A DNA stretch of 64,000 nt, taken from assembly GCF_009870125.1 (NCBI RefSeq), contig NC_046680.1, positions 22,711,501 through 22,775,500 on the forward strand. The letters run 5' to 3'. A program made the position numbers and the translations under genes. The notes under the pieces were generated by a model. That model had not been told where the DNA came from, did no database searches, and was given only the letters and a program-made list of their open reading frames with translations. This document shows, in pieces, positions 23,294 to 36,500 of the stretch (its first letter is position 1; every line of letters starts with the position of its first letter). The DNA is from Drosophila pseudoobscura (Eukaryota > Arthropoda > Insecta > Diptera > Drosophilidae).

Positions 23294-24946
23294 ATGTCGA
23301 AGCGCGTGAGCATCATTCTACCCGGGGAGATGGAGCTGCCGCCGCCGCCGCCGCCGCTGCCGCCGCCCTCACCTCTGCCAGCGAAACTGAAGTTCCGATC
23401 GAAAAGCAACTTGAAGAGGCCTTCCATCAGCCTCTTGAAGACGCCTGGCACCCTGAAAATTACGTCCAGCGATCTGCCAACCAGCCAAAGTACCAGGACT
23501 ACACAGCAGACGACGTCGAGCGACTTACCAAGCACCATCAGCACGAGGAGTCTTCCGCAAAGGACGTCTAGCGATCTCCCGAGCACCGTCAGCACGTGTA
23601 CCGCCATGCAGATGACCTCCAGCGGTCGGTCCTCCAGCAGTCGCAATTACTTCAGGGATCCCACAAACACCACTACAGCTAGGATGAAGACCGAGAACCG
23701 CATCGCTAGCGCCGTTGGTTCCGACGAGCAGGAAATCTCGCAGAGCGACACATCGCAGATTGGGTGGCTTTCGGTCAGGACCTCCATTAAAAATTTCCTG
23801 GAGAATACGATCGGTGTGCTGGGTGCAGGGTCCGCTACCTCCATCATAAAGTTCCTTAGTCACTTCAGGGGGGATAGCCACAATCCGAGTCGCGATTCCG
23901 AGACCATTCCCGCTGAAAGATCTGGCCACACCAGCCCCAAACCCGAATACCTGACTCTGTTCCGCAGGGAGAAGGCTGACTCTGAGACCGAGGACTTGAG
24001 CTCAGTCCGCCTGGATCTGGACAGTAGCACTGGAGAGACGGACTTCTGCTCCAGTTCTCAGCCATCTGTGATTTCTGTGAAGACGCCCTTGAGAGTGGAG
24101 GTTCTTCCGAAGTCCAGTCGTAAGTCCCTGGCTAGGGTGAGAAGGAGAAGCTCCTCCAATTCCCGCCGGAACCTGCCGTCGTTTGCTTTCGCGCTGGTCA
24201 GCGCCGACGAAACCATTAATAGCCAAGAGGAGGCAGAGCCAAAGACCCCCAAAGACACCACAGATCCATCCAGTGGCACCAAAGGCATCTCCGAGCCGCC
24301 CCCCAGCTGTGCCACCTACGATGAGCGCTGCTGCTGTTGCCATTGCGTACACATGCGGCGTGCCGTGAAGCAGGCCGAGTTCCTGGCCTCGGACGAGGGC
24401 AAGCGTCGGCTGGAAATGAAGATGGCGGCCAAGGACTTCTTCTTGGACATCAATGCTATGTCTATAGTGCGCGAGCGGATCCTCTGCGATCTGCACGGCA
24501 TCGGCCCGAAGCAGCCTTCCCCGCGGGTCAGCTACCCCCTTGCCATCACCGACGCCCGCCGAATGGACGCGGGCTCGCTGGCTCTCGAGTGGTTCGTGCA
24601 CGACTACAGCGACATCGACCACTACGACATCTACGCGGACAATGTCCTGCGCCGCAGCATCTACAATCCGCAGACCATTAAAACAATCCTTCTGGACATA
24701 GATGTGTCCACGCCGCACAAGCTGCGGATGCGCCCGATTCCTGTCCAGGGCCGCGGATCGGGCGCCAGGCCAGAGGACAAGCTGGTGCTGCAGCTGCGGG
24801 AGGGCGGGCTGGATGGCGTGACGGCGGGAACACTGTGCGATTGCCTCAAGCCGAAGAAGACGCCAAATTGGGAGTGCAAGTCGTTGGTGGACTTTTGGAC
24901 CGACAGCGAGTTTCTCTACCTTCCCGCCCAGCGCACTCGATCCTAA
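23294..24946 (+). CDS. Uncharacterised Ser/Thr-rich protein with Cys cluster and FN3-like C-terminus
   Basis: Single-exon frame of 550 residues; I do not recognise the gene. Residues about 15-28 are poly-Pro. Residues about 57-118 hold four short tandem units around TSSDLPSTISTRSLPQR, TSSDLPSTVSTCTAMQM and TSSGRSSS. A Ser/Lys/Arg-rich basic middle follows, with RRRSSSNSRRN. A striking Cys cluster, DERCCCCHCVHMRR, lies near residue 345. The next segment, FLASDEGKRRLEMKMAAKDF, looks helical. The last 140 residues include SLALEWFVHDYSDIDHYDIY, which suggests a fibronectin-III-type fold. Codon use is strongly coding-like. An initiator-like TCAGC sits about 18 bases before the ATG, implying a very short leader as in many testis genes (inference). 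An AATAAA follows the stop by 26 bases. Confidence 0.8.
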   Translation: MSKRVSIILPGEMELPPPPPPLPPPSPLPAKLKFRSKSNLKRPSISLLKTPGTLKITSSDLPTSQSTRTTQQTTSSDLPSTISTRSLPQRTSSDLPSTVSTCTAMQMTSSGRSSSSRNYFRDPTNTTTARMKTENRIASAVGSDEQEISQSDTSQIGWLSVRTSIKNFLENTIGVLGAGSATSIIKFLSHFRGDSHNPSRDSETIPAERSGHTSPKPEYLTLFRREKADSETEDLSSVRLDLDSSTGETDFCSSSQPSVISVKTPLRVEVLPKSSRKSLARVRRRSSSNSRRNLPSFAFALVSADETINSQEEAEPKTPKDTTDPSSGTKGISEPPPSCATYDERCCCCHCVHMRRAVKQAEFLASDEGKRRLEMKMAAKDFFLDINAMSIVRERILCDLHGIGPKQPSPRVSYPLAITDARRMDAGSLALEWFVHDYSDIDHYDIYADNVLRRSIYNPQTIKTILLDIDVSTPHKLRMRPIPVQGRGSGARPEDKLVLQLREGGLDGVTAGTLCDCLKPKKTPNWECKSLVDFWTDSEFLYLPAQRTRS

Positions 24947-24972
24947 GCAAATGTCCCTGATTAGAGCCCCCT

Positions 24973-24978
24973 AATAAA
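24973..24978 (+). terminator. Polyadenylation signal
   Basis: AATAAA, 26 bases after the stop codon of the 23294-24946 gene. Confidence 0.6.
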
Positions 24979-27900
24979 TAATGATTACGATGTTGAAATC
25001 GGGGATTGGTTTTGCCAGAGGAGCAGCTGCGTGCTGCCGTAATTGATTACGTTAATTTCGGCCAACTGCTGACTAATCACCCGACAAGAGTCTTGCAAAT
25101 CGTCCTTTGATGGGGTGTTGGGCATCTCGTGTTGGCTGTCCCTCTCTGCCACCTGTTTCTATTGCTCCAAGGGGGATACGCATACCCATACCTATACCAT
25201 GGCCCATATCCCATCGCTCACAGACAGCGTCTGCTGTCGACTTTATTTAAAAATTTATCGTAATCTCTGTAGAAGGATGGGAAGCCTCTTTCCTCAGGGA
25301 CTCCGATGATGAAGCTGTGTGTGCCTATATCGGTGGCCAACAGCCAGCAGTCGCCACAGACTAGAACTCAGAACGCGTCTGGTGATGAGGGGCGATACTG
25401 GTACTGGTACTGGCACTGGCACTGGTACTAGGGTACTGGCATTCCGGAGGCTGACGTAGGCATTTCTTTCTGGCGGCGGATCTGTCAGTGATTTCGGTTA
25501 CGATGTGGCGTGATTAATTATTTGGCAAATATTTGAAATAGCCCCACTCTCGACCTCTTCCGCTCTTCCGCTTTTTCGCTATTTTGCTTTTTCATTCGCT
25601 TTTGCTGGCCAGCTGGCGCTTCTGGTATGGAAATTTAATAAAACACCACAGCAAGAGAGAAGAAAACTCATATTTTCCCAGAGAGAATAAATAGTGAGAG
25701 AAAGCCTCTAAGATGATAAGTATTTTAATTAATTTTCGCTTGTGTTCCGACGCATAGGCATTCTTCTGGTCATGTGATGTACAGCTGTGACGTACACACA
25801 CCGACCCACCTCTTTGCCCACACTTATTGGCCAACTTTTTCCCGTTGAGAATATTTGGTGTTAGCGTTGTTCTGGTTCTCCACTCTCAAGTCCCCACTTC
25901 CCTGTGGCGCGTGATGGCTCTCGAAATAAACAAGATTCTGCGGGCGGGCATCGTACTTCAATTCCCCATATATTTTTCTTATTTTGTATTATTTTCAATT
26001 ATCGAAGATATTTTCCAGTTCATTTTGTACGCTCTCAAACATAATGTTTCTTCCGTTCGCTCTTCCTCGCTCCCCTCTGTCGATGCTTTGCACCCTGCCA
26101 CGCGGAATATACGTATACGTAATTTTTTTTATAGTCACATCTCGGGGCGCACTTCCAATTAGTTTTTATGGTTATTATCATGCTCTGACCCTCCTGCCCG
26201 CTACAGTATCCCTACCCTCTGTGCCCTCTGCTGCCGTAATGTGCTGCAAGCAGTTGGCCAAATATTTTAATTGATTTCATGTGGGAAAAGCCAGAAAGCT
26301 GCCCCCCCTTCTGCCCGAATGCTGACTAAAGACTTGTGTAAATATTTAGTGCACTGCTGTACTGGCGGACAGATAGACAGGCCATCCCTGTCCATCAGCG
26401 TGAGATGTTTACCGCGAGTGCGATTACGAGTGTGGTTTGGTCAGTGTCAGTCCATTACCATCTCATCCGATGGTAGATCCGTCTCGGATATGTAATACTT
26501 TTCCCACACAATAGTTCCAAAAGCTGCTTATGTTTTGTCTACCAGCAAACACTTTATCAAGAAGAGTAGAGGGTAAGAGCAGACGAACCCATACAGGGAT
26601 AGTATTTGGAGTAGATGCTGTTGTACATATCATGAGAATCGCTTAAATTTTTGTAGATCGTAGGGAACCCCTTAAAGCCACATATTGTATCTTCTCCACG
26701 TTTTTTTTGCCGTTGCATGGGACAAACCAAACCCCTTTTTTTAGCTGGAAATCGGAACTGTGTTACGTTGCCCTGGCATCCACTCGAAAATTCATTACAA
26801 ATTGTTTAACTATGACAAGTGGGTCTCCTGCGGGCCATGTCTCACCGATTGTTAGGGCGTGGGTGTGGTGCCTGTCGAATGAACATATCTCTGACCCCTT
26901 GCTCTCCTCTTTCCACCCTTTTTCCGTCGCCTGTCAAATACATTTGATGCATGGGAATGGGCAGAGAGTGCGATTCAATTGAATTTTCGCGATGCTCGCT
27001 TGTCTGCCAGGAATAGGAAAGTGGAAAATCGAATGGGGTATAGGTTATGGAGTATGGGATGGCGAAGAGGGTACGAAAAGCAATGAGAGATGGGCACACA
27101 CATAGAAGCAGTAAAAGTGAGGGATAGGTCACACACACGCACACGCACACAGAGATAGGGATGCTGATCAGGAGCCCTGACAGGAACACGCATGTAAGCA
27201 CACAAACAAAGAGGATTGGAGCGGAAAACCAAAGAATGGCAGACAGGGGATACATGAATGAGGGATAAGATACTGATATGAGAACAGGAATGTGGGGAGA
27301 AGAAGAATATTCACAGAGGAAGAACTTTGCCTATTGATTATCCTGCTCTCTCTTTGTCGAAATCCATCAAATGCTGTCGTGGGTTATCCTCTAAAATTGT
27401 TCGAAAATTATAAGCCAATCCACTGGGAGCATCTCCGGAATGTCCCCTGAATGAAGCGTGCCATATGGTATGCCCCTGAGCGTAGGGAAACTCCATTCGG
27501 GTTCCCAGCAGGTTGCGGCTTGTGGCTTGTGTCTTGCGGCTAAGCTTTGTGCCAATTTTGGTCAGCCCCAAATAAATTAGGCCCCAAATGAGCAAAGAAA
27601 AGCTGGGAAGCGGGAAATGAAAGCAGTTCTCCAGACCAATGGTATCGGAATTGAATGGCAATCTTATGCAAATTAATCAGTTGCTCTTTTATTTGATTTT
27701 TTCTCCCTTTTCATTTGCATTTTCCCCCTCTGCATTTCCTTGGAAATAAATGTGCGACGAACAATGGCGATTGCGACTGCGATTACGACCGAATTGTGGA
27801 ACTCGAAAAAGAATAAAAGATACACGAAACAAGATACAAACATCTTTCTTTAGCAGCTCCTTGAGATTATTTATGGCCCTCTGTGGTTCGGACACGCAGA

Positions 27901-30900
27901 ACGATTTTATGATAAATGACCCGATTTAATCATCGAGCAAGAGCGGGTGCTCCCTGGGAATGGTATGGAGGCATGGAAAGGGTAAAGGATTACCTCTTAA
28001 TTCACCTCCCGCTGTGACGTCAACGCGAGTCCGTGAGAGAGACGACTCTGATTTCCCACTGATATTTAACAGACCCTACCTGACGCCCCTGGGGAGTGCC
28101 AGGGGCAGAGCTTTCCTTCTTGATTAATTGAGTCCCCTGTTGTCCATCGAATCATCATCAGCAATAGCAGCGGCAGCATCATCGTGCCTCAACCAGTTGA
28201 TCCCGATGTGACAACATTTGCAAAAACATTTCATGGAAAGTCAGCTCCATAAATCATTCGACGGGGCTGCGGTCGGATCGGGGGACATTAGCAAACAATC
28301 CATAGGAACCACCGCAGGAGAAGGTTCATTTATCAATCACTAGTGGAATCACAAAGACAAACAGAATTCCAGGAACTGAGTAATAGCAATAACGTGTCCC
28401 CAAACAGGTGTATCCTGTCGCTGAATAGATGAATAAGCGCCCACGCACCTGTCAACGAAATACGCGAGGTTGCCAACTCCATTTGCCTCTATTGACAGCC
28501 CGTCAGCGTCTGAATTCGTTCTCGAAAGTCGATCTGGCTCAAAGCCCATCTCTTTCATATAATTTAATTTCCTATTTATGTCAGGCATTCTCCTGTACCA
28601 TTCTCGATTCTCGATTCTCCAGATGGTGGACTGACTGCAACGGTAATTGAATTCTCCCGCATGACCGACAGCTGCAGCCAAATGACACTGAAGGCTGCCT
28701 GACAGAGCGATGGACAAGTGATTGTTATATGCCGACAGGAGATGAGAGACTTTTCAGGTATCAGTGAAGACCAGAAAAAAAGAACGACCAGAAGGATGGC
28801 CGCAGCTGAATCAGTAATCAGATGGGACCCTCCTAATGGACACCTTATGGGCTTCATTTGGGGAATGGATAAGGCAGCTGTCGGAAACGGTGCCCACTGC
28901 ATATTCATCAGTTAATAGATGCTTCCGCAACGGAGGCATAATTAGGCTCGACTCTGGACCATCACCCATCAGCACTGCATAATTACAGCAGAGAGTCCTG
29001 GGCGTCCTGGGTGTCCTGGGTGTCCTGGGTGCCCACCCCTGCCGTATGGCCATTAATAATCAGCGCGGACATTAATCAGTTTTATATGGCAAATTAATTT
29101 CAGAGCCTTGGCTTACGCATAGCCCGGGATAACCAGCGTGAACTGAGCCAAATAGAAATTTGCTTTAAAGTTGGAACATCGCAAAATCAGAGCCAAATAA
29201 CGGATGAAAAGAAGCGGAAATCATAGCTACAGAATCCTGCAGAATTATAAACATGGTACTGGAACCCCACCATCAAAGACCATTAAGTTTAAGAGCTTAC
29301 CATCCGGTGATACGGTTCTGAATCGCCATGGAATTCAATAAGATGTTCGGAATGTCCCCATCAATAAATCAGGTCTGGATCCGAAAACAAAAGTTGCTCA
29401 CGCATTTATGTATGAGACGTGTATATACTATATAGAGACCAGACCCCATAAATATCCATTTCGGGGGACACGCATTGACATTGTGTTGGGGGGCAAATAA
29501 AATGTAATTTATTAACGCTTACGCGGCGCGAGATTGAAAAGCGTGGAAAGCCTGGGAAACGGCATGAAAATACAGTACACCTGATGGAGGGATAAATCAA
29601 AATTTGTGGCATTCAAGGGAGGAGCCCTATCCCCATTTTTGTGGGCAATTAATAGGGCCTAAGTGGGAATGTTGAAAGCCAGCAACTTCTCCAGGAAAAT
29701 CTGTTCCTATTGCCGCGAAAGTTTCCACGCAAGAGTCTGCTGCTGTTTGCGATTAATTGAGGCATACTTGGGGCAGTGGAAAACATTGAAACTTTTCCCA
29801 TTAGAGTGAAGCATAACAGTTGAATATTGGCCGATTCAATGAGCCAGTTTTACTCAATACGTGTCTCCGTTAAGCTGCCTTCAAAGACGGATTATCGGGT
29901 TTCTGCATTGAACTGTCTTCCATTAACATAAACCAATTGAAGAGCCATCACTCTCCGGCTCTCTAGTGGCTGGATCTGTCGTCGCCATCAAAAGGATGCA
30001 AATGATATCATAATCCACATCCATTAGTGACTGACGGATAGACACTGTCAGAACCAACTTTAAAGCTCGTACATACAGAACTTTTTGGGTGGATTAAACC
30101 CTTTCGACCCACGAACATCGGAGGGAGAGGGGAGAGTGTTTTGGTCGTAATCAAATGATAGTCAAGTGCAGGCGATGAGCGAATGTGGCCCTGTGGGCAC
30201 ATTACGAATACCCAATTTGTGCGCGCTTTCCCAATTTTATTAACCGCAAAACTTTTCTGCCAGAGGATGGGACGAGCGTGTTCCAGCGGTGAAGGGATTA
30301 CAATAAGCATATTTGTCCCAGGATACCCAGCAAAACATGTGGTAGAGCATATCAGGATGCGGAGACTGGCACCTCTTGTTCTACATCTGCCATTAAGATT
30401 GAGGGGTATTCCCCGTATCGGATCCCCAATAGATTGCGTTTCCCTTCTGGAAAGTTTTTTGAATTAATTTACGCGCCACAGAGCAACATGTCGCATGCGT
30501 GATAATTTCCATTGTGGCGCCACAAACAAACAATTGCGAAGCCAAAAGCGAAATTAACACAAAAATATACACTAATTGAGCACATTCGTGTGGCTGGTAG
30601 CCTGCCCCGGGGATATATCTCTCCGTGTCTCTGTATCTGGCAGTGATTGCGATACCTAATTACCCATCCATCCACCCATACACATCCTTCATCCTTCACC
30701 CATCATCCTGCACCTGTAACCGACCCAGATGTGGCTGGGCTGACAAATTTGATCTGATCATTGCTGATGAGTGTGCCCCCGACACGTTCCGGATGGAGAG
30801 ATGACTGATTGACTTATGCTAATTTCCTGTTTCCAGCCACGCCTCCCCTCCACGCCACCGACTCATTGATGGATCAGCCACAAAATGTGGCACTAACACG

Positions 30901-33230
30901 GACACGGATACGGAATCCAATTTGGCCTGGCATTGGTTAAGCGGCATCATCGTGGGGCCATTTTACAGTTCCATTTTCCAGCTGCCTCTTATCTCAGAAT
31001 ATGCAAAACTGTTCCTTTTTCTGCTATGCCGCAAACAAGGAGCGGAATACCCAACAGGCAAACAACAAAGATTGGCTACAATGTGGTCTCTTTGTCTCCA
31101 AGTCGGAGCGAAGTTCGGGCCAAGTTAATTAGATTCCGGGGTCCCGACCCCCCCGCCGCTGGCCTAATGAGCGAAATTGTGGCGCACAAACAGGCGCCCG
31201 TCTGAAGGAGGAGCCTCTGCGACCTCCCTCACATACTGACCCCCGCCAACCGCGAGCGTCTCTTCTTTGGGAGATGAGAGTGTTAGGAGCATCTTCCCTA
31301 AGTTATGGAATACTTGGATACTAAAATGTTTCTTTAGTTTTGACATGGCTTCCTTTTCGAAATGCATGGGGGACTAATTTAAGGAATTTGAAAGCTCCTT
31401 AAAGTGCTTCCTGTTGGGAATTTAATTTATTTTGAATTTTTGATCGGTAAGAGCTCATATGCCCTTAAACTTTATATCAAAATATTGTTCTCAGTTGGTT
31501 TGCCAAATGATTTTCCTGTATTCCGCAAGCATTTCTCTTATGTTAAATTAATTTTTTGTTGAAACTTTTTCCCCTTCAGACAAAGAGTTTTGTTGTTGTT
31601 TCACTCTCTTGCAAGTAAATAATTAAAATCTCCGCAATGGCATGTCAACGCAGAAAAATTTCAAGAGGGGCAACCTGCAAAGAACTTTTACCCTTCCGTT
31701 GGTATTCGGGAAAAAAATACAAATTTTTTTCCAGAGGATGTGGCAAAGCACTTAGAGCCAAATAAGAAAAGAAAAAAAATGTAAAGCCTTTTAAAATATA
31801 ATGTCCATTTTTGATATGAAAAACTTCAGGCGACTTCTGAATGATCTCTGGATGTGTGTGCCGTGCCGTACCCCATGAACTTTCCGCCAAATACTTACCT
31901 CTGACTAATGGAGGGAGCAGGAGGGTGCCCAGACGATGCTTGTCTTATTTAAACACTTGTCTTGTCTCCAGTTGAATTGAATTGTTTGCCAGTCAAAGGC
32001 AGGGACCTAAACTTGGCACTTGGAACAAACGAAAGTATTTGGTTTGGCACTCGTCAAGGCCCAGGGCGCTTCAAAAGAAAATTCTCTTGAGACACTGAGG
32101 AATGCGAAATATTCTGTTGATATTCTGGTTTTCAAATACTTTTACTTCACGGCGGAGAAGAACCGATACGACGACTGCTTCAGGCGAATCCGTTCACAGG
32201 ACTAACTCGGCAAAGTCGTCGGAACCGGCGCGGCGCCCAAGTCTGCGACTCCCGAAATGCTTGTCCCCCGAAATACGTTCCACATGTGGCACACAGATAA
32301 AAGCGCGCCAAAGCTAGAACAGAGACCGAGAATATAGTATCCACCACGTGCGTGGCAGAGCGCAGGCGCCGGCAACTGTGGATCCCAATCGGTGTTCCCC
32401 TGCCTCTGCCCCTTCCCCACTTGGCAGCCATCTGTTGCCTGCCTTCGACTGTGAATTTCATTCATGAAACGAGTGTTTCCCCCCGCTCTCAATGGAAATT
32501 TGTTTTGGCAACGGCAACAATTTTTATACAAATGTTTTCTTGATATTGTTATGTGCTTGTTATACCCTGTAATGGGAGAGCAGAAGGGTGTGTACTGTTA
32601 TTGGTAGGTAGTTTTTAGGTTAGTTTTTAAGTCTTAAACCAAAAGGTATTCAGAGTAAACCATTATATTATAAGAGAAAAATAGGACCAAGCCAAAATAG
32701 ATATGATGACATGACGATTTCTACCAGTCGGGTTATCATACGAGTATATCATCCTTTTTATTCTTCTCCTGCTTGAGGTCTGCTTTGATGGTTAGGACTT
32801 TCTGGCCTCGAACAATGGGGGTATGTGTTTAGTAGTTGCCCCCAGGAATGTGAGGGCGACAAAATGATGGCCAACGAAAATAACTCTGTGAAAATCACAT
32901 CGACTCATCGACCTTATCATGTGTTTCCAAGCGAATAGAGTGTCATTTGATAAGAAAAGATCCCCAGATCAAACTGATCAAACTGGACAGTACACCGATG
33001 TGGTGTTGCCAAGCGAAAGGCGAGGAGAACCCATGGGAACAGACATAAAAGGGCTTTGTACATCTACTTTGTATACACAAATAAGCATGTGTGGTGGTGT
33101 GTTTTATAGGAACCAGTCTGTTCCCTCACAAATATCCAATATTTATATTTGATTTTGTATTTTGTGGATTTACGAGCCTTATGCAACATGGTGTTTGCCC
33201 TTCGACAGCTGCCACACTGCAATTATCTTG
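24979..33230. other. Intergenic, no gene seen
   Basis: 8.2 kb with no supported coding region on either strand. It contains small tandem arrays: TGGTACTGGTACTGGCACTG near 25400-25430, and CCTGGGTGT repeated near 29000-29030. The many short frames lack splice structure, family resemblance or start context. Confidence 0.5.
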
Positions 33231-33240
33231 CTATATAAGG
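33231..33240 (+). promoter_or_regulatory. TATA box of the small secreted peptide gene
   Basis: CTATATAAGG, with an initiator-like TCACTTAGTT about 25-30 bases downstream, near 33262-33271. A GATA-type TTATCT lies directly upstream at 33223. Confidence 0.75.
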
Positions 33241-33291
33241 CTGAACAAGATCTGATCTGGATCACTTAGTTCAACGCTTAGTTTTCTCAAG

Positions 33292-33438
33292 ATGATCGCT
33301 ACGACGGTGTGCTTCTACCTGGTGCTGCTGGCCGCATTCCTGATTTTGATGGCGCCCTCTTCGGAGGCATGCTTCATCCTACTGGCCTGCCTGATGCAGT
33401 CTCCGCTGTGTCCCTACAACACCACTGCCTCCGGCTGA
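33292..33438 (+). CDS. Small secreted peptide, 48 residues
   Basis: Short single-exon gene. The start ATGATCGCTACG follows a CTCAAG context, 50-60 bases after a good TATA box. Residues 1-26 form a strong signal peptide: hydrophobic VCFYLVLLAAFLILMAP, then SSEA, with likely cleavage after Ala26. The mature part is about 22 residues, CFILLACLMQSPLCPYNTTA plus SG, with three cysteines and one N-T-T glycosylation site. AATAAA lies 57 bases after the stop. Promoter, signal peptide and polyadenylation signal together make it a real gene. I do not recognise the family. A seminal-fluid or immune-type effector peptide is possible but only a guess. Confidence 0.8.
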   Translation: MIATTVCFYLVLLAAFLILMAPSSEACFILLACLMQSPLCPYNTTASG

Positions 33439-33494
33439 GAAATGGTGAAGTCCAGATCCGAAATTTAATCTAACACAGTCCCCACACCATAACC

Positions 33495-33500
33495 AATAAA
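33495..33500 (+). terminator. Polyadenylation signal of the small peptide gene
   Basis: AATAAA followed by an A-run, 57 bases downstream of the TGA. Confidence 0.7.
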
Positions 33501-36500
33501 AGTTAAAAAAAAAAGTTTGCATTGAAAACTAATGTATATTTGTATGTGAAACAGAAAGTATATGTACTTTTTAAGTGGGAAATTTATCTGGGGATTGAAA
33601 TTCCTAGAAACTAATGACATGATACAAACTTTAGTCATTGATCTAAAGGAGATAGTCCTGATTAAAGGGTGCCAGTAGAAGTAATTATTGAGGGAATGAA
33701 TATTTAAAAACTAATGTTGGAAGCACACTTTTTACTATGTAATTCGAAGGATTTATTTATCTATAAAGGCCAAAATTAATGCAGTTTTCACCTTGAAAGC
33801 AGAACCAATTTTTCATTGAGTATTTTTACAGGAATCGTATGGACTTTTAGTTGTAGTTTACGGCAGCAAAAACCCATCTACGCAAGCGGAGAAGGAGAGA
33901 GAGAACAGAAGCTCCAGCTCAGAACAGTCAACTTTTAAAACAGTTAGAAAACAGAGTTCCGGCGATTATAGGTACCCAGAGGATTGGGCTTAGATGAAAA
34001 GTTTAAGAGGAATCAGTGTAGTACTTCGGCTAAGAGAGAAAGATAGAGTAAGAGTGTGTTGCTTGAGAGCCCTCCCACGCGCACGAGTCTGTCCCAATGT
34101 TGGCACGCCACAGCCCCATTACGTATACGCACTGGGAGCCCACGTGTTGCACGCGAGTGTGCTTGGACCGAAGACGAGTCACGTTAGCCCACGCCACTGT
34201 CTGACATATGAGTGATATTTAATTAATTGCCACCACCGTGCTGTTTGCGCTCGGTAAATTTGAATTACAATCCAGAAAACTCAAACACAGCGAGGGCGTC
34301 ACGGCGAGAGCAGAGCCCTTTTCTTCACTCGGTTTCGAACATGCTTTCGGAACAGCACCTCCTCGCCCCAGGGGCTCCCTCACGTCGGATGATGGCATGG
34401 CTGATGGTTGACAAGACAAGCGGAAAGTCATTTGGGGGCAACTTTGACACACGCCACTGCGACGACAGCCTGCAACATTGTGGCGCCTCTGAGCGCCACG
34501 CAGCTGCACGCATGGGACACTTAGAGCTGGCATTGTACTTGGATTTTCCCCCGCTACTATTGTCGTCTTCAATCGTCGAATCCTCTCACCTGCGTGAATC
34601 AGTGTACGACAGGTCGTAAAAGGAGTAAAATCAAACTTACAAACTGTAAAAGTGAATTTTATTGAGCAGAAGATTGCTAACGCGATTTGCGGGATTTCCA
34701 CGAGAACTGATGGTTGCTGCTGATTGGATCGATGGTGAATATCGATGCGTTTCCTTCCACATGTTACACACATCTACATGACTTCGTGGTACCCCGTCAA
34801 TCCTCAAGTGTCTGCTGTAAAAATATAATAGACGCACGCGTGGGCCAGTATTTCAATTGAGGTATTCTAAGCGGGATACTAAGGCTGGAGCGGGAGGGCT
34901 TACCATGTAATTTATTCAGATTATGCCAAAAATATACCTCTGTATAATTTCACAGAACAAGTATTTATGTAATTTCATTGACTAGAAAACTCAACAAAAA
35001 AGTTACACATTTGGCCGCAAACTCTATTTTTGTTCTGGCAACAGGAACTTTTTTGAACTTGTATTTGCGGTCTGTGGTTAGCTTTCCCTTTCGCCTTTAA
35101 AAAGTTTTCCTTTGTCCTTGGATGAAAAGGTAGCCATGCTCGAAATAGGTTTCTGTGATGGCACCTGCTGCAGGGTCAAGTTGCACTTTATTGAACTCTA
35201 CGTGCCCCCGAATTCATTCGAAAGTCAATTGATTCTCGTTTTCTCAAAGTTCGCTCAAAGGATGAACCGGAGCTAGCTCCTCCGGAGCGGAGGGCACATT
35301 CCACAGAATGATTTATTGATTTTCACTTTTGCTCTGCTCGAAATTCAGTGAAAGCTGTGCCCGAAGCTCTCTAGCTGTGTTTTGTAAATTTAATTTTCAT
35401 TTACCATAATGAATCGCCTTTCCACTCCCTGGGGGGTGTTGGTTACCAGGGGTGATGGGGCAAGCGGTTTCATTTGATTCGCAGGAAAATTGCAGAAATT
35501 GTTGAGGTCCTCGCTGCTGACGAAATGGTAATTTTTGAGCAAGCCCCGACTGACTGCGTAGCGATGCTGGATCTTTCCGGAGGGATGGATAATGGTTGAA
35601 AGGATGGATACGAGACAAGTATATGCGGTGGAAATTACTCTGCCTGATTGGCCACACACATGGGAGAAGTCGTTGGGCAAAGACCTGCAACGGTTATCTA
35701 TAAAATAAATAAGCAACGGTCAGCCTTTGGCGATGGAAAATTCGATAGGATATATTTTGTACAATATATATTCCCAGTGCTGCCCCGTACAGAATGTCCT
35801 GTACAAAATGAGTTGCTAATGAATTAAACAAAATTATCCCAAAGGGGGGCAACAACACTTTCATAATGTCACCCATTGTTCAATGGAATTTTAGCTGGCA
35901 AAATAATCCGTTTACACAAAAGGTGACTATTAAATTTTCCGGAAAATTGGACTTTCAATGGGGAGGGCGGGGGTGTTGAGGCAGCAATTCAATCCGATGT
36001 CGCCTTCCCAACAATTTGCGTTCATTGTGCGCCTGGGCAAATCCATTAATGTGGCCCATGGAATGGGCGGGATGGCTCGTGGATAGGAGGATGCGGCATA
36101 GAATTACATAACCACGACACGTACTGACAGCAGCGAAAGTGAAAGCCACGTCAAGGGTGACGGGGACGGGTGGGGGAATGGAGCCGAAGAGAAGCTTTGC
36201 ACTTAATTAGTGCAAATAACTAATGACAAACTTTGCACTTGCCGGGAAAGAGGGGAAACTGGGAAAAGTCGGGAAACTTGGGTACTTTGGTGTTTCCAGT
36301 CAGGCGAAAACCGAACCTGAACACATACTATGGAAGGGACGGGTCGGGTTCACTAGATGATGTATCTCTTTGTTGCCACTCGGCGGCAGGCTGGAGTCAC
36401 TTTTCTTGAATGTCAATTAGGCGAATGTTAAAGGGTTTGCCATTTATTTACTGGCCGAACGTCCTACAAAATTAACCCAAAATTACAACCGCATGGCCCA

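Noticed and set aside
24002-24718. 238-codon minus-strand frame
   Set aside because: Lies antisense within the 23294-24946 gene; no domain, and the plus frame is longer with start and polyadenylation signals.
34219-34773. 184-codon minus-strand frame
   Set aside because: Starts with ATG but shows no domain, signal peptide, splice sites or polyadenylation signal; composition is mixed. Could be chance or an old remnant.
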